Assembly (NCBI GenBank): GCA_963842125.1
Contig: CAWJFE010000005.1
Coordinates: forward strand, 124,001 to 188,000
Reading direction: 5' to 3'
DNA length: 64,000 bases
Origin: CAWCWK01 sp963842125
GTDB taxonomy: Bacteria; Pseudomonadota; Alphaproteobacteria; Rhizobiales; CAWCWK01
In this document: in pieces, positions 19,955-27,755 of the stretch
Numbering within the stretch: the first letter of the stretch is position 1
How the letters are laid out: each line of letters opens with the position of its first letter
Notes under the pieces: generated by a model
Told to the model about the DNA's origin: nothing
Database searches by the model: none
What the model saw: only the letters and a program-made list of their open reading frames with translations
Position numbers and translations under genes: made by a program

Positions 19955-21673
19955 ATGCGCAGCCTCGCACGCTTCTTCCCCATCCTCGAATGGGGCCGCG
20001 CCTATACGAGACGGATTCTCGTAGCCGATCTCGTCGCCGCCGTGGTCGTGACGATCATGCTGATCCCGCAATCGCTCGCCTATGCGCTGCTGGCGGGCCT
20101 GCCGGCCGAGATCGGCCTTTACGCCTCGATCCTGCCGCTCATCGCCTATGCGATCTTCGGCACCAGCCGCACGCTCGCCGTCGGGCCCGTCGCCGTCGTC
20201 TCGCTGATGACGGCGGCGGCGGCCGGAGCCGTCGCGGTGCCGGGATCCGCCGAATACGTGGCGGCCGCGCTCATCCTCGCCGTGATGTCGGGCGCCATCC
20301 TCCTCGCGATGGGGCTCTTGCGGCTCGGCTTTCTGGCGAACCTCCTGTCGCACCCCGTCATCTCAGGCTTCATCACGGCCTCCGGCCTCATCATCGCCGC
20401 CAGCCAGCTCAAACACATCCTCGGCATCTCGGCCGGCGGCGACAACATCGTCGACGTCGTCGGATCGCTCATCGAGAACGTGGGCCAAACAAGCCCCTAC
20501 ACTCTCGCGATCGGCATTCCCGCCCTTGCCTTCCTCTTCTGGGTCCGCAAAGGGTTCGAGCCGCTGCTAATACGCATCGGCATGCCGGCCGGGACTGCGA
20601 AGCTCGTCTCAAAAGGCGGGCCCGTCATCGCGGTCGTCCTCGGGACGCTCGCCGTCATCGTCTTCGACCTCGGCGCTCTTGGCGTCGCGACCGTGGGTGT
20701 CGTGCCGACCGGGTTGCCCGCACTGACGGTGCCGTTGCTGGACGGCGACCTCTGGCTCGCGCTTCTCGCGCCCGCGGCGCTCATCAGCCTGATCGGCTTC
20801 GTCGAGTCCGTCTCGGTGGCGCAGACGCTCGCGGCCAAACGGCGCCAGTCGATCACGCCCGACCAGGAGCTCATCGCGCTCGGCGCCTCCAACATCGCAG
20901 CTGGGTTTTCGGGTGGCTACCCCGTCACCGGCGGCTTCGCGCGCTCCGTCGTCAACTTCGACGCCGGCGCCGAGACGCCCGCCGCCGGCGCCTTCACCGC
21001 CATCGGCATCGCGGTGGCCGCGCTGACGCTGACACCGCTTCTCTTCCATCTCCCCGTCGCCGTGCTGGGCGCGACCGTCATCGTTGCCGTGCTGAACCTG
21101 ATCGACCTCAAGACGCTCACGCGCACCTGGCACTATTCCAAAAGCGACTTTGCCGCGCAGTTCGCGACCATCCTCGTCACGCTCCTCTTCGGCGTCGAGA
21201 CCGGCGTGATGACGGGCGTCAGCGTCTCGATCCTCCTCTACCTCTGGAGGACATCGCGCCCCCATATCGCGGTCGTCGGACAAGTTCCCGGCACCGAGCA
21301 TTATCGCAACGTCTTGCGGCACGACGTGGCGACCTCTCCGCACGTGCTCTCTATCCGCGTCGACGAGAGCCTCTACTTCGCCAATGCCCGCGCCATCGAG
21401 GACTTCGTGCAGGCCCGCGTCGCGGAGGCTCCGCAAGTGCGCCACGTCGTCCTCCAATGCACGGCCGTGAACCTCATCGACGCCAGCGCGCTCGAAAGCC
21501 TGGAGCTTCTCGCCCACCGCCTAGGCGATGCCGATATCCAGCTTAACCTCTCCGAGGTGAAGGGCCCGGTCATGGACCACCTCAAGCGCTCGGATTTCTT
21601 CGAGCATCTGACCGGCGACGTCTTCCTCTCGCACCATCAGGCGATGCGCGCGCTCGGCGTTCCCATCGCTTGA
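19955..21673 (+). CDS. SulP-family anion transporter with C-terminal STAS domain
   Basis: Inner-membrane SLC26/SulP transporter, 572 aa. The N-terminal transport domain has the Pro-rich MLIPQSLAYALLAGLP and a dense set of hydrophobic helices; the C-terminal cytoplasmic STAS domain begins near VLSIRVDESLYFANARA and includes NLIDASALESLELL. As last gene of the sulfide operon it probably exports the sulfite or sulfate formed by persulfide oxidation, by analogy with BigR operons. Its stop codon lies inside the FNR-like box of the next gene. Confidence 0.92.
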   Translation: MRSLARFFPILEWGRAYTRRILVADLVAAVVVTIMLIPQSLAYALLAGLPAEIGLYASILPLIAYAIFGTSRTLAVGPVAVVSLMTAAAAGAVAVPGSAEYVAAALILAVMSGAILLAMGLLRLGFLANLLSHPVISGFITASGLIIAASQLKHILGISAGGDNIVDVVGSLIENVGQTSPYTLAIGIPALAFLFWVRKGFEPLLIRIGMPAGTAKLVSKGGPVIAVVLGTLAVIVFDLGALGVATVGVVPTGLPALTVPLLDGDLWLALLAPAALISLIGFVESVSVAQTLAAKRRQSITPDQELIALGASNIAAGFSGGYPVTGGFARSVVNFDAGAETPAAGAFTAIGIAVAALTLTPLLFHLPVAVLGATVIVAVLNLIDLKTLTRTWHYSKSDFAAQFATILVTLLFGVETGVMTGVSVSILLYLWRTSRPHIAVVGQVPGTEHYRNVLRHDVATSPHVLSIRVDESLYFANARAIEDFVQARVAEAPQVRHVVLQCTAVNLIDASALESLELLAHRLGDADIQLNLSEVKGPVMDHLKRSDFFEHLTGDVFLSHHQAMRALGVPIA

Positions 21674-21683
21674 TCTTGGTCAA
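21670..21683 (+). promoter_or_regulatory. FNR/FixK-like box upstream of the YdcH gene
   Basis: TTGATCTTGGTCAA, a 14-bp TTGAT-N4-GTCAA palindrome, 66 bp before ATG 21750. It overlaps the SulP stop codon. Confidence 0.6.
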
Positions 21684-21749
21684 TGCGGCGGGCGAGCAGG
21701 CCTTCCAGAAAGGGCACCTTCCGAAAGCTAGCCACGGACCCGCCTTTCC

Positions 21750-21995
21750 ATGACCCACGTTCCGCACGATCTGTCCGAAGAGTTTCCCGGCCACGCCGAC
21801 GCTATCCATCGGCTGAAGACCGAGAACGCGCATTTCGCGAAGCTCAGCAACGAGTATCACGACGTGAACCGACAGATTCACCGGATCGAGACGGATGTCG
21901 AGCCAGCCTCCGATGAGCGCGCGACCGAGTATCGCAAAGCCCGCATGCGGCTCAAGGACGAAATCGCGGCCATGCTGAATGGCGCGGAGACCTGA
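21750..21995 (+). CDS. YdcH-family protein (DUF465)
   Basis: Small, highly charged helical protein, 81 aa, beginning MTHVPHDLSEEFPGHADAIH and with KLSNEYHDVNRQIHRIE, the hallmark of YdcH/DUF465 proteins. They are probable coiled-coil hairpins of unknown function, common in proteobacteria and often near stress genes. Preceded by an FNR-like box and followed by gene fragments only. Confidence 0.88.
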   Translation: MTHVPHDLSEEFPGHADAIHRLKTENAHFAKLSNEYHDVNRQIHRIETDVEPASDERATEYRKARMRLKDEIAAMLNGAET

Positions 21996-22017
21996 CGTCT
22001 GAGGAGGATGGCTCTCG

Positions 22018-22330
22018 ATGACCGTCCGCCATCTCGACCGGTTCTCCGCGCCGGCGTCCGTCGCGCTGGTCGGCGCGCGCCGTCGAAGGCCAGGCGGAGG
22101 CGTCGTTCTTCTCGATCTCCGGTTCGGAGTTCGTCGAGACGCTCGTCGGCGCCGCGACGATGCGCGATCTCTTCGCGCTGGCCTTGGAGCGGACCCGCGC
22201 CCTCCTGACCAAGCGCCGCGAGACGCCGGAGCGCGGCGCTAAGACGCTGATCGAGCAGGAAACGCTGGACGAAAGCGCGTTGACTTCGATCGTGCGGGAG
22301 GGCGATGCGCCGAGCGTCGATCAGATTTGA
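22018..22330 (+). pseudogene. Mosaic remnant: NDP-forming acyl-CoA ligase N-terminus joined to two FtsH fragments
   Basis: ATG 22018 opens MTVRHLDRFSAPASVALVGA, the typical start of CoA-binding NDP-forming acyl-CoA ligase/acetyltransferases, but the frame degenerates after some 20 codons. From 22085 another frame reads FFSISGSEFVETLVG and MRDLF, which match the FtsH segment just after Walker A. It continues directly into ERTRALLTKRRETPERGAKT and LIEQETLDESALTSIV, which match the extreme C-terminus of FtsH. More than 400 FtsH codons are missing between. This looks like two genes collapsed by nested deletions. Confidence 0.7.
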
Positions 22331-22425
22331 GGCGAGGAACTCCCGACCTTCTCCTCCGGACCAATCAAGCCGCGCCCGGTATCCGATAGGGAACGGCCAT
22401 CATGCCTCGCAGGACGTCGGCCTCG

Positions 22426-23409
22426 TCAAGCATTGCCGATCAGCATCCCTGCCGCGAAGACCAGCGCGCCGCCGAGCGCCACCTGGAACATCGCCCGAGG
22501 CCAGGGCGTCTCCATCCAGCGATGCTGGATCCAGGTGATCAAGAGAAGCTCGATGACGACGACGGCGAAGGCGATCGTGGTCGCCGTCCAGAAATGCGGG
22601 ATGAGATAGGGCAAGGCGTGGCCGAGCCCGCCGATCGTCGTCATCACGCCCGTGGTGACGCCGCGCTTGATCGGCGAGCCGCGCCCTGAGATCACCCCGT
22701 CATCGGACGCGATCTCCGTGAAGCCCATCGAGATGCCCGCGCCGATCGATGCTGCGAGGCCGACGAGGAAGGTCTGCCAGGTGTCCTGCGTCGCGAAGGC
22801 AGCGGCAAAGATCGGCGCCAGGGTCGAGACCGACCCGTCCATCAGGCCGGCGAGCCCCGGCTGGACATAGGTCAGGATGAACTGACGGCGTCCGGCGGCC
22901 TCCTCCTCGTCTTGGACGGCCTCCGGCCTGTGGGCGAGGCCGAGCCGGCGCGCAAGCGATTCGTGGCCCGCTTCGGCCGCCGCGAGGTCACCGAGAAGCT
23001 TGCGGGTGTCGGCATCCGAGGCGCCCTTCGCCGCCTCCAGGTAGAAGCGGTGCGCCTGCGCCTCCATCGCCTCGGCCTCGTCGCGGACCCGCTCGATGGT
23101 GAGCGTCTTCCTGAGCCAGTCGGGCCTTCGCTCGTAATAGCCGCGCACGTGTTCGCGTCGGATCAGCGGGATGCGGTCGCCGAACCGCGACTTGTGAACG
23201 TCGATCAACCGTCGGCGGTGCTCGCTCTCTTCAGCGGCCATCTCTTCGAAGACCTTGGCCGAGGCCGGATAGGTCTCGCGGATCGCATCCGCATAGCCGA
23301 GGTAGATGCGCGCATCGTCCTCCTCCGACGAGATCGCGAGTGCGAGGACCTCCTGTTCGGACAGGCTCTCGAAAGCGCGGCGGTCGAAGCCTAGGGCGCG
23401 GCGGAGCAT
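22426..23409 (-). CDS. mbfA: Ferritin-like/VIT1 membrane iron exporter (MbfA type)
   Basis: 327-aa protein joining an N-terminal rubrerythrin/ferritin-like di-iron domain to a C-terminal VIT1/CCC1 membrane domain. E-rich motifs: ISSEEDDARIYLGYADAI, EEMAAEESEHRRRLID, RDEAEAMEAQAHRFYLEAA, DLAAAEAGHESLA. The membrane part has GLAGLMDGSVSTLAPIFAAA and about five helices. In rhizobia MbfA exports iron and protects against peroxide, normally under Irr control; here an FNR-like box lies 84 bp upstream and no obvious Irr motif was seen. Confidence 0.92.
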   Translation of the reverse strand: MLRRALGFDRRAFESLSEQEVLALAISSEEDDARIYLGYADAIRETYPASAKVFEEMAAEESEHRRRLIDVHKSRFGDRIPLIRREHVRGYYERRPDWLRKTLTIERVRDEAEAMEAQAHRFYLEAAKGASDADTRKLLGDLAAAEAGHESLARRLGLAHRPEAVQDEEEAAGRRQFILTYVQPGLAGLMDGSVSTLAPIFAAAFATQDTWQTFLVGLAASIGAGISMGFTEIASDDGVISGRGSPIKRGVTTGVMTTIGGLGHALPYLIPHFWTATTIAFAVVVIELLLITWIQHRWMETPWPRAMFQVALGGALVFAAGMLIGNA

Positions 23410-23492
23410 AGGGCCTTCTCTGCAGTAGGTCGGCGATAGGAGCCGTGGACGCTGTACGTACGGAGAGCGTATCATCGTGCGCCGGTCTCGAT

Positions 23493-23506
23493 TTGACCTT
23501 TATCAG
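23493..23506 (-). promoter_or_regulatory. FNR/FixK-like box upstream of mbfA
   Basis: TTGACCTTTATCAG, one end mismatch from TTGAC-N4-ATCAA, 84 bp before the mbfA start. This is the same spacing as the box of the arc operon. Confidence 0.5.
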
Positions 23507-23653
23507 CCGGACCGAGACCTTGGTGCATGCCGCATCGGGGATCGCGATCCGGATCACGACGCCATCGGCGAAGCGATCGTCGCGCCGGGCGGCCGGCGCT
23601 CGGTAGTCGGATGCCTCAGCACGTAGACCGAGCAATGGGCGTGGCGCCTGTCA

Positions 23654-24046
23654 TCAGCGGAACTCGTTCGCCAATGCGTCGTCGATGCTCTCGTACTCGT
23701 CGCGCTCGGCCGAGAACTGCTCGAAGGCGCGCAGGGCCTGCGTGCCGTAGACGACCGAGGGACCACCACCCATCATGATCGCGACGCCGATCGTCTCGGC
23801 GACCTCGTCGTGCGATGCGCCGGCGCGAGCGACGGCGCGGGCATGGTGGGCGATGCAGCCGTCGCAGCGAACCGCTATGCCTATGGCGAAGGCGATCAGC
23901 TCCTTCGTCTTGATGCTCAGCGTCTCGTCCGTGCCGGTCGTCGCTGCCATCAGGTCGGAGAAGCTCGCCATCGCGTTCGGATGGCTGGCCTTGAAATGCG
24001 ACATGTCTTGGCCGAGCCGATCGGCGATGGCAGCATAGTCGGTCAT
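23654..24046 (-). CDS. AhpD-like carboxymuconolactone decarboxylase family protein
   Basis: 130-aa all-helical protein. The redox motif CDGCIAHH (Cys-x-x-Cys followed by His) in GIAVRCDGCIAHHARA marks it as an AhpD-like peroxidase-type member rather than a true decarboxylase; ASHDEVAETIGVAIMMGGG follows. Likely protects against peroxide. An own FNR-like box stands 60 bp upstream. Confidence 0.9.
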   Translation of the reverse strand: MTDYAAIADRLGQDMSHFKASHPNAMASFSDLMAATTGTDETLSIKTKELIAFAIGIAVRCDGCIAHHARAVARAGASHDEVAETIGVAIMMGGGPSVVYGTQALRAFEQFSAERDEYESIDDALANEFR

Positions 24047-24105
24047 GCTCTTCGTCCTTGTCAGCCTGGAATGGCGTGAGGATACGAGGACGGCGGAGCC
24101 GCGGC

Positions 24106-24119
24106 TTGACGAATGTCAG
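24106..24119 (-). promoter_or_regulatory. FNR/FixK-like box upstream of the AhpD-like gene
   Basis: TTGACGAATGTCAG, one end mismatch from TTGAC-N4-GTCAA, 60 bp before the start codon at 24046 and just after the end of the cytochrome gene. Confidence 0.5.
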
Positions 24120-24138
24120 GTCGTAGGCGCCCGATCCC

Positions 24139-24876
24139 TCAAGGCTCCGCACCTTCGGCCTGGATCAACTCCAGATAGCTCAAAAGCGCATCGATCTCGG
24201 CGGGCTCGAAGCGGAATTCCGGCATCTGCACGGTGGGGTGGCGCACCACGATGCCTTCCCCGAAGGCCTCTTCGAGCCAACGGATCGGATAGCGCTCCGA
24301 CAGGGTCGAGAAGGCCGGCGCATCAGCGATGGGACTTGGGCCCGGACCGCGCACCGCGTGGCAGCTAGAACAGAGTTCATCCGCCATCTCCTCGCCGGCA
24401 GCGCTATTGGTCATCGGACCGTCACCTCGGCCGGACGCCGCCTCCTCGACGAGCGGAGGCGGATCGCCGAGCCGGGCGTCCTCATCGTCCTCGGCCAGGA
24501 GCGAGCGCATATAGGCCGCCAGTGCTGCGATGTCGGCCTGCGTCACCGGGAAGATCGGCATCACGGGATGGGGGCTCAGAAGCGCGAAGGCCAGCGTGCG
24601 TTCGTCGGCCAGCCCATTCTCGACCATGCCGTAGAAGGTCGGCGCATCGGCGAGCGCGCGGGTCTGCGGCGTCGTGCCGATGACGTGGCAGTTCGAGCAC
24701 CAGATGTCGGCCAGCTGCTCGCCGCGTGAAACGTCGAGCGGGTTCTCTCGAACGGGGCGGTCCTGGGCAAAAGCATCCGGCGCCAACGCTGCCAGCCCAA
24801 GCGCGACGAGGGATCCGGTCAATGCCCGATGGCTTCGAGGCTGGCTTCGGGGCTGGCTGCGGGGGGCGTATGTCAT
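24139..24876 (-). CDS. Periplasmic dihaem cytochrome c
   Basis: 245-aa exported protein with signal peptide (GSLVALGLAALAPDAFAQ) and two class-I cytochrome c domains, each with one haem motif: CSNCH (after EQLADIW) and CSSCH (after EEMADEL). Distal Met candidates are in PVMPIFPV and VQMPEFRF. The N-terminus contains a short repeat, RSQPRSQPRSH, from duplicated 12-bp units. Probably an electron carrier for low-oxygen respiration; the partner oxidase is not in the window. Two FNR-like boxes lie in the divergent region it shares with the next gene. Confidence 0.9.
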   Translation of the reverse strand: MTYAPRSQPRSQPRSHRALTGSLVALGLAALAPDAFAQDRPVRENPLDVSRGEQLADIWCSNCHVIGTTPQTRALADAPTFYGMVENGLADERTLAFALLSPHPVMPIFPVTQADIAALAAYMRSLLAEDDEDARLGDPPPLVEEAASGRGDGPMTNSAAGEEMADELCSSCHAVRGPGPSPIADAPAFSTLSERYPIRWLEEAFGEGIVVRHPTVQMPEFRFEPAEIDALLSYLELIQAEGAEP

Positions 24877-24923
24877 CCTGCCTACTCCTCCGGAGAAGAC
24901 TATCCGCGTCGGATCGGACGCCC

Positions 24924-24937
24924 TTGACCATTGTCAA
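24924..24937. promoter_or_regulatory. FNR/FixK-like box 1 between cytochrome c and usp
   Basis: TTGACCATTGTCAA, a perfect TTGAC-N4-GTCAA palindrome, 47 bp from the cytochrome start codon. It is one of two boxes 34 bp apart in this divergent promoter region. Confidence 0.68.
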
Positions 24938-24957
24938 CCGATGTCGGTGCGCAGCTC

Positions 24958-24971
24958 TTGACCAAGGTCAA
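24958..24971. promoter_or_regulatory. FNR/FixK-like box 2 between cytochrome c and usp
   Basis: TTGACCAAGGTCAA, a perfect TTGAC-N4-GTCAA palindrome, 69 bp before the usp ATG at 25041. Each of the two boxes probably serves one of the divergent genes. Confidence 0.68.
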
Positions 24972-25040
24972 TGCCACTCGGGCCATGTCGGTCTTCTTGA
25001 AAGGCCTTGAGCCACCGATGGCTCGACAGGAGGACGCGGC

Positions 25041-25874
25041 ATGGCATTCAAGACGATCTTGGTCCACGCAGAGGACACCGAGGTGGGGCGCCGTCTGCTG
25101 GAGACAGCCAGCGGTTTCGCGAACGATCGGGCCGCGCATCTCGTCGCGCTGGTCTGCGGCATCGAGCCGCCGACGCCCTATGTCGGCATGACGGCCGGCC
25201 CGATCGATTTCTATATCGAGGAACTTCGCGCAGCCCAGGCCGACACCCGCGACGTGGTCAAACGTATCGAGGCGCACCTCGCACGGCTTGGCGGGTCCTT
25301 CGAGGTGCGGGGCGCCACGGTCCAATCGGGTCTCGTGGGCGCGGAGTTCGCGCGCCACGCACGCTACGCCGACGTCGCGATCTTTCCGAAGGTCGGGGCC
25401 TCCTCTACCATGCAGCGCATGCTCGACACGACGCTCTTCGATTCCGGCAAGCCGGTCATCGTCTGCCCCGATGGGACTACGCTAGCCGGTATCGGCCGGC
25501 GGATAGCGATCGCCTGGGACGCCGGCAAGGAAGCGGCGCGGGCGGTTGGGGACGCGCTGCCGCTCATGGCGGGCGCCGAGGACGTGCGCGTGGTCGTCGT
25601 CGATCCGCATATCGCGCCCGTACACCACGGCGAGGAGCCGGGCGCGGACATCGCGGCGGTCCTCGCGCGCCATGACCTTCCGGTGACCGTCGACGCGCTG
25701 CCCGATGCGGACCAGAGCTTCGCCGACGTGTTTCTCAAGCATGCCGCGGACATCGACGCGGACCTTTTGGTGGCCGGTGCCTACGGACATGCCCGTATGA
25801 TACAGGTCGTCCTCGGAGGCGCGACGCGCGATCTCATGAAGGACGCACGATTGCCGGTATTGCTCTCGCACTGA
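25041..25874 (+). CDS. Universal stress protein, tandem UspA domains
   Basis: 277-aa cytoplasmic protein, two Usp folds in tandem. The C-terminal domain has the ATP-binding signature GAYGHARMIQVVLGGAT followed by DLMKDARLPVLLSH; the first domain lacks a clear copy. GACAGGAGG lies just before ATG 25041. Such proteins accompany FNR/FixK regulons in many proteobacteria and aid survival without oxygen. It shares a promoter region with the cytochrome c gene. Confidence 0.92.
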   Translation: MAFKTILVHAEDTEVGRRLLETASGFANDRAAHLVALVCGIEPPTPYVGMTAGPIDFYIEELRAAQADTRDVVKRIEAHLARLGGSFEVRGATVQSGLVGAEFARHARYADVAIFPKVGASSTMQRMLDTTLFDSGKPVIVCPDGTTLAGIGRRIAIAWDAGKEAARAVGDALPLMAGAEDVRVVVVDPHIAPVHHGEEPGADIAAVLARHDLPVTVDALPDADQSFADVFLKHAADIDADLLVAGAYGHARMIQVVLGGATRDLMKDARLPVLLSH

Positions 25875-25940
25875 CGGCACGAGCGGGGGCCGGCTCGGCA
25901 ATGCGTCTGTTGCGGGATCGAAGAGAGGGTATGCGGAAGG

Positions 25941-27050
25941 ATGGCCGAAGAGTTCGATCCGGCGACAGCGGACGAGGCGGCCCATGACGCGTTGCTCGGC
26001 GTTCTTTGGAAAACGGCGCCAGACGCCATCATGGTCGTCGACAGTCAGGCCATCATCCGCGACTTCAATCCGGCGGGCGAGACGATCTTCGGCTATAGCC
26101 ACGATGAGATGATCGGAATGCCGGTCGTCACCATCTTGCCGGACTGGCGTGTCTGGGTCGACCGGCTGACCGCTAAGGGCACCGCCCTGATCGACGCGAA
26201 GGCTCGCGCCGAGGCGGATGCGGATCTGCCCGTTAGCCTCACGCTCGGGCGCGCGTCGTCGCACGGCGCCGAATTCATCGTCTGTTTCGCCCGTGACCAG
26301 AAGCGCCTGGAGGAGATGGCCGTTCGCCTCGAGGCTGCACAGGGGGAGCTGCAACAGCTGATGCGGCTCAGCACCGTCAACATGATGGCGGGGGCGCTGG
26401 CACATGATGTGAACCAGCCCCTGACATCCGCCTCGACCTATGTCCAAGCCGCCGACCTGATGCTGGCAAAGGACGGCCATGACGCGGAGGCGGGCGTGCG
26501 TACGACGCTGCGCAGCGGCCTCGCCGAGATCCAACGCGCGGCCGCGATCATCCGGCAGGTCCGGCATTTCGTGAACCGCCGCGAGCCGGAACGCCGGACG
26601 GTCTCGCTCAACGACGTCGTGCGGGACGCCAGCAAGGTGGTCGGCCTCGGGCTCGCCGGCGATCGCATCAAGCTGGACCTGCGGCTTGCGCTTGGTCTGC
26701 CGCCGGTCTCGGTCGATCCGATCCAGATCCAACAGGTCCTGTTCAACCTTCTGCGCAACGCCGTCGAGGCCATGGAAGAGACCCCGCGACCACGCCTCGC
26801 AGTGGAGACGAGGGTAGACGGTGACCACGTCGTCGCAATCGTGTCCGACACCGGCAACGGCATCGATGTGCGTGTGCGGGATGTTCTCTTCACGCCGTTC
26901 CAGACGACGAAGGAGCAGGGTCTCGGCCTTGGCCTCGCGATCTGTCGGACCATCGTCGAGGCACACGGCGGCACGCTCGAAGGCACGAGCCAGCCCGAAG
27001 GCGGCGCGGCCTTCACGCTCCGACTGCCTATCGCGGACGCGGCAGGTTGA
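25941..27050 (+). CDS. FixL-like PAS sensor histidine kinase
   Basis: 369-aa soluble kinase: a PAS domain at about residues 20-120 (DFNPAGETIFGYSHDEMIGM), then HisKA with phosphoacceptor His155 in ALAHDVNQPLTSAST, and HATPase with LLRNAVEAMEE, VSDTGNGID and GLGLGLAICRTIVEAHGG. The kinase core closely resembles FixL. The PAS lacks an obvious axial His at the position where FixL binds haem (DWRVWVDRL occupies that stretch), so the signal may not be oxygen. It overlaps the response regulator gene by 4 bp. Confidence 0.9.
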   Translation: MAEEFDPATADEAAHDALLGVLWKTAPDAIMVVDSQAIIRDFNPAGETIFGYSHDEMIGMPVVTILPDWRVWVDRLTAKGTALIDAKARAEADADLPVSLTLGRASSHGAEFIVCFARDQKRLEEMAVRLEAAQGELQQLMRLSTVNMMAGALAHDVNQPLTSASTYVQAADLMLAKDGHDAEAGVRTTLRSGLAEIQRAAAIIRQVRHFVNRREPERRTVSLNDVVRDASKVVGLGLAGDRIKLDLRLALGLPPVSVDPIQIQQVLFNLLRNAVEAMEETPRPRLAVETRVDGDHVVAIVSDTGNGIDVRVRDVLFTPFQTTKEQGLGLGLAICRTIVEAHGGTLEGTSQPEGGAAFTLRLPIADAAG

Positions 27051-27688
27051 CCGACCGACCGACCATCCTCGTCCTCGACGACGAAGCCTCGGTGCGCGAT
27101 GGCCTGACGGCTCTCCTCGGCGCCGGTGGCTACGCCGTCGTGACCGCAAAAGACATCGCCGAAGCGATAGCGAGCCTAGCGGCGGCCCCCGCCCGAACGA
27201 TCGTCATGGCCGATGTCAATCTCGTCAAGGACCGCGGCTTTCGACTTCGCGACGAGATGGTGGGTAAGGCAATGGAGCGCCCCATCATCTACATGAGCGC
27301 CTATGCCGATCTCGACATGGCGCAGACCGCCTTGCGCCAGCACGCGGTGGACTTTCTCGAGAAGCCCTTCACCTGGGACGAGCTGTCGGAGGCGCTCGAC
27401 CGTGCGGCCCAGTTGTTGGACACCAACGGCATCGACCCCGAACTCGAGGCCGCCTTCGCATCGCTGACGCCGCGGGAGCGCGAGGTGCTCGGCCATATCG
27501 TGGAGGGGAACCCGAGCAAGCTCATCGCCCGCGCGCTCGATATCAGCGCGCGCACCGTCGAGGTTCACCGCTCCCGCCTCCTCGCCAAGCTCGGCGCGCG
27601 CAACGCGCAGGACCTCGTCCGGCTTGGCCTCGAGATCGACGGCCGTCTTCAGCACGCGAATGGACGATCGATGATCGCACATACGTAG
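27047..27688 (+). CDS. FixJ-like response regulator (receiver plus LuxR-type HTH)
   Basis: 213-aa regulator beginning with TTG 27047 (overlap TTGA with the kinase stop). Receiver: LVLDDEASVRDGL acidic pair, phosphoacceptor Asp56 in VMADVNL, and LEKPFTWDEL. C-terminal LuxR/GerE helix-turn-helix: LTPREREVLGHIVEGNPSK and DISARTVEVHRSRLLAKLGA. In rhizobia FixJ activates a fixK-type gene; the Crp/Fnr regulator 68 bp downstream fits that scheme. Confidence 0.92.
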   Translation: MTDRPTILVLDDEASVRDGLTALLGAGGYAVVTAKDIAEAIASLAAAPARTIVMADVNLVKDRGFRLRDEMVGKAMERPIIYMSAYADLDMAQTALRQHAVDFLEKPFTWDELSEALDRAAQLLDTNGIDPELEAAFASLTPREREVLGHIVEGNPSKLIARALDISARTVEVHRSRLLAKLGARNAQDLVRLGLEIDGRLQHANGRSMIAHT

Positions 27689-27755
27689 TCTTCCGAATGT
27701 TTCGGGGTCGGTAGGCATGCTTCCATTCGCTAGCTGGGGCTAGAGGAGATGCGGC

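Noticed and set aside
19990..21546. 518-codon plus-strand open frame within SulP
   Set aside because: Arg/Pro/His-rich shadow of the SulP gene in another frame.
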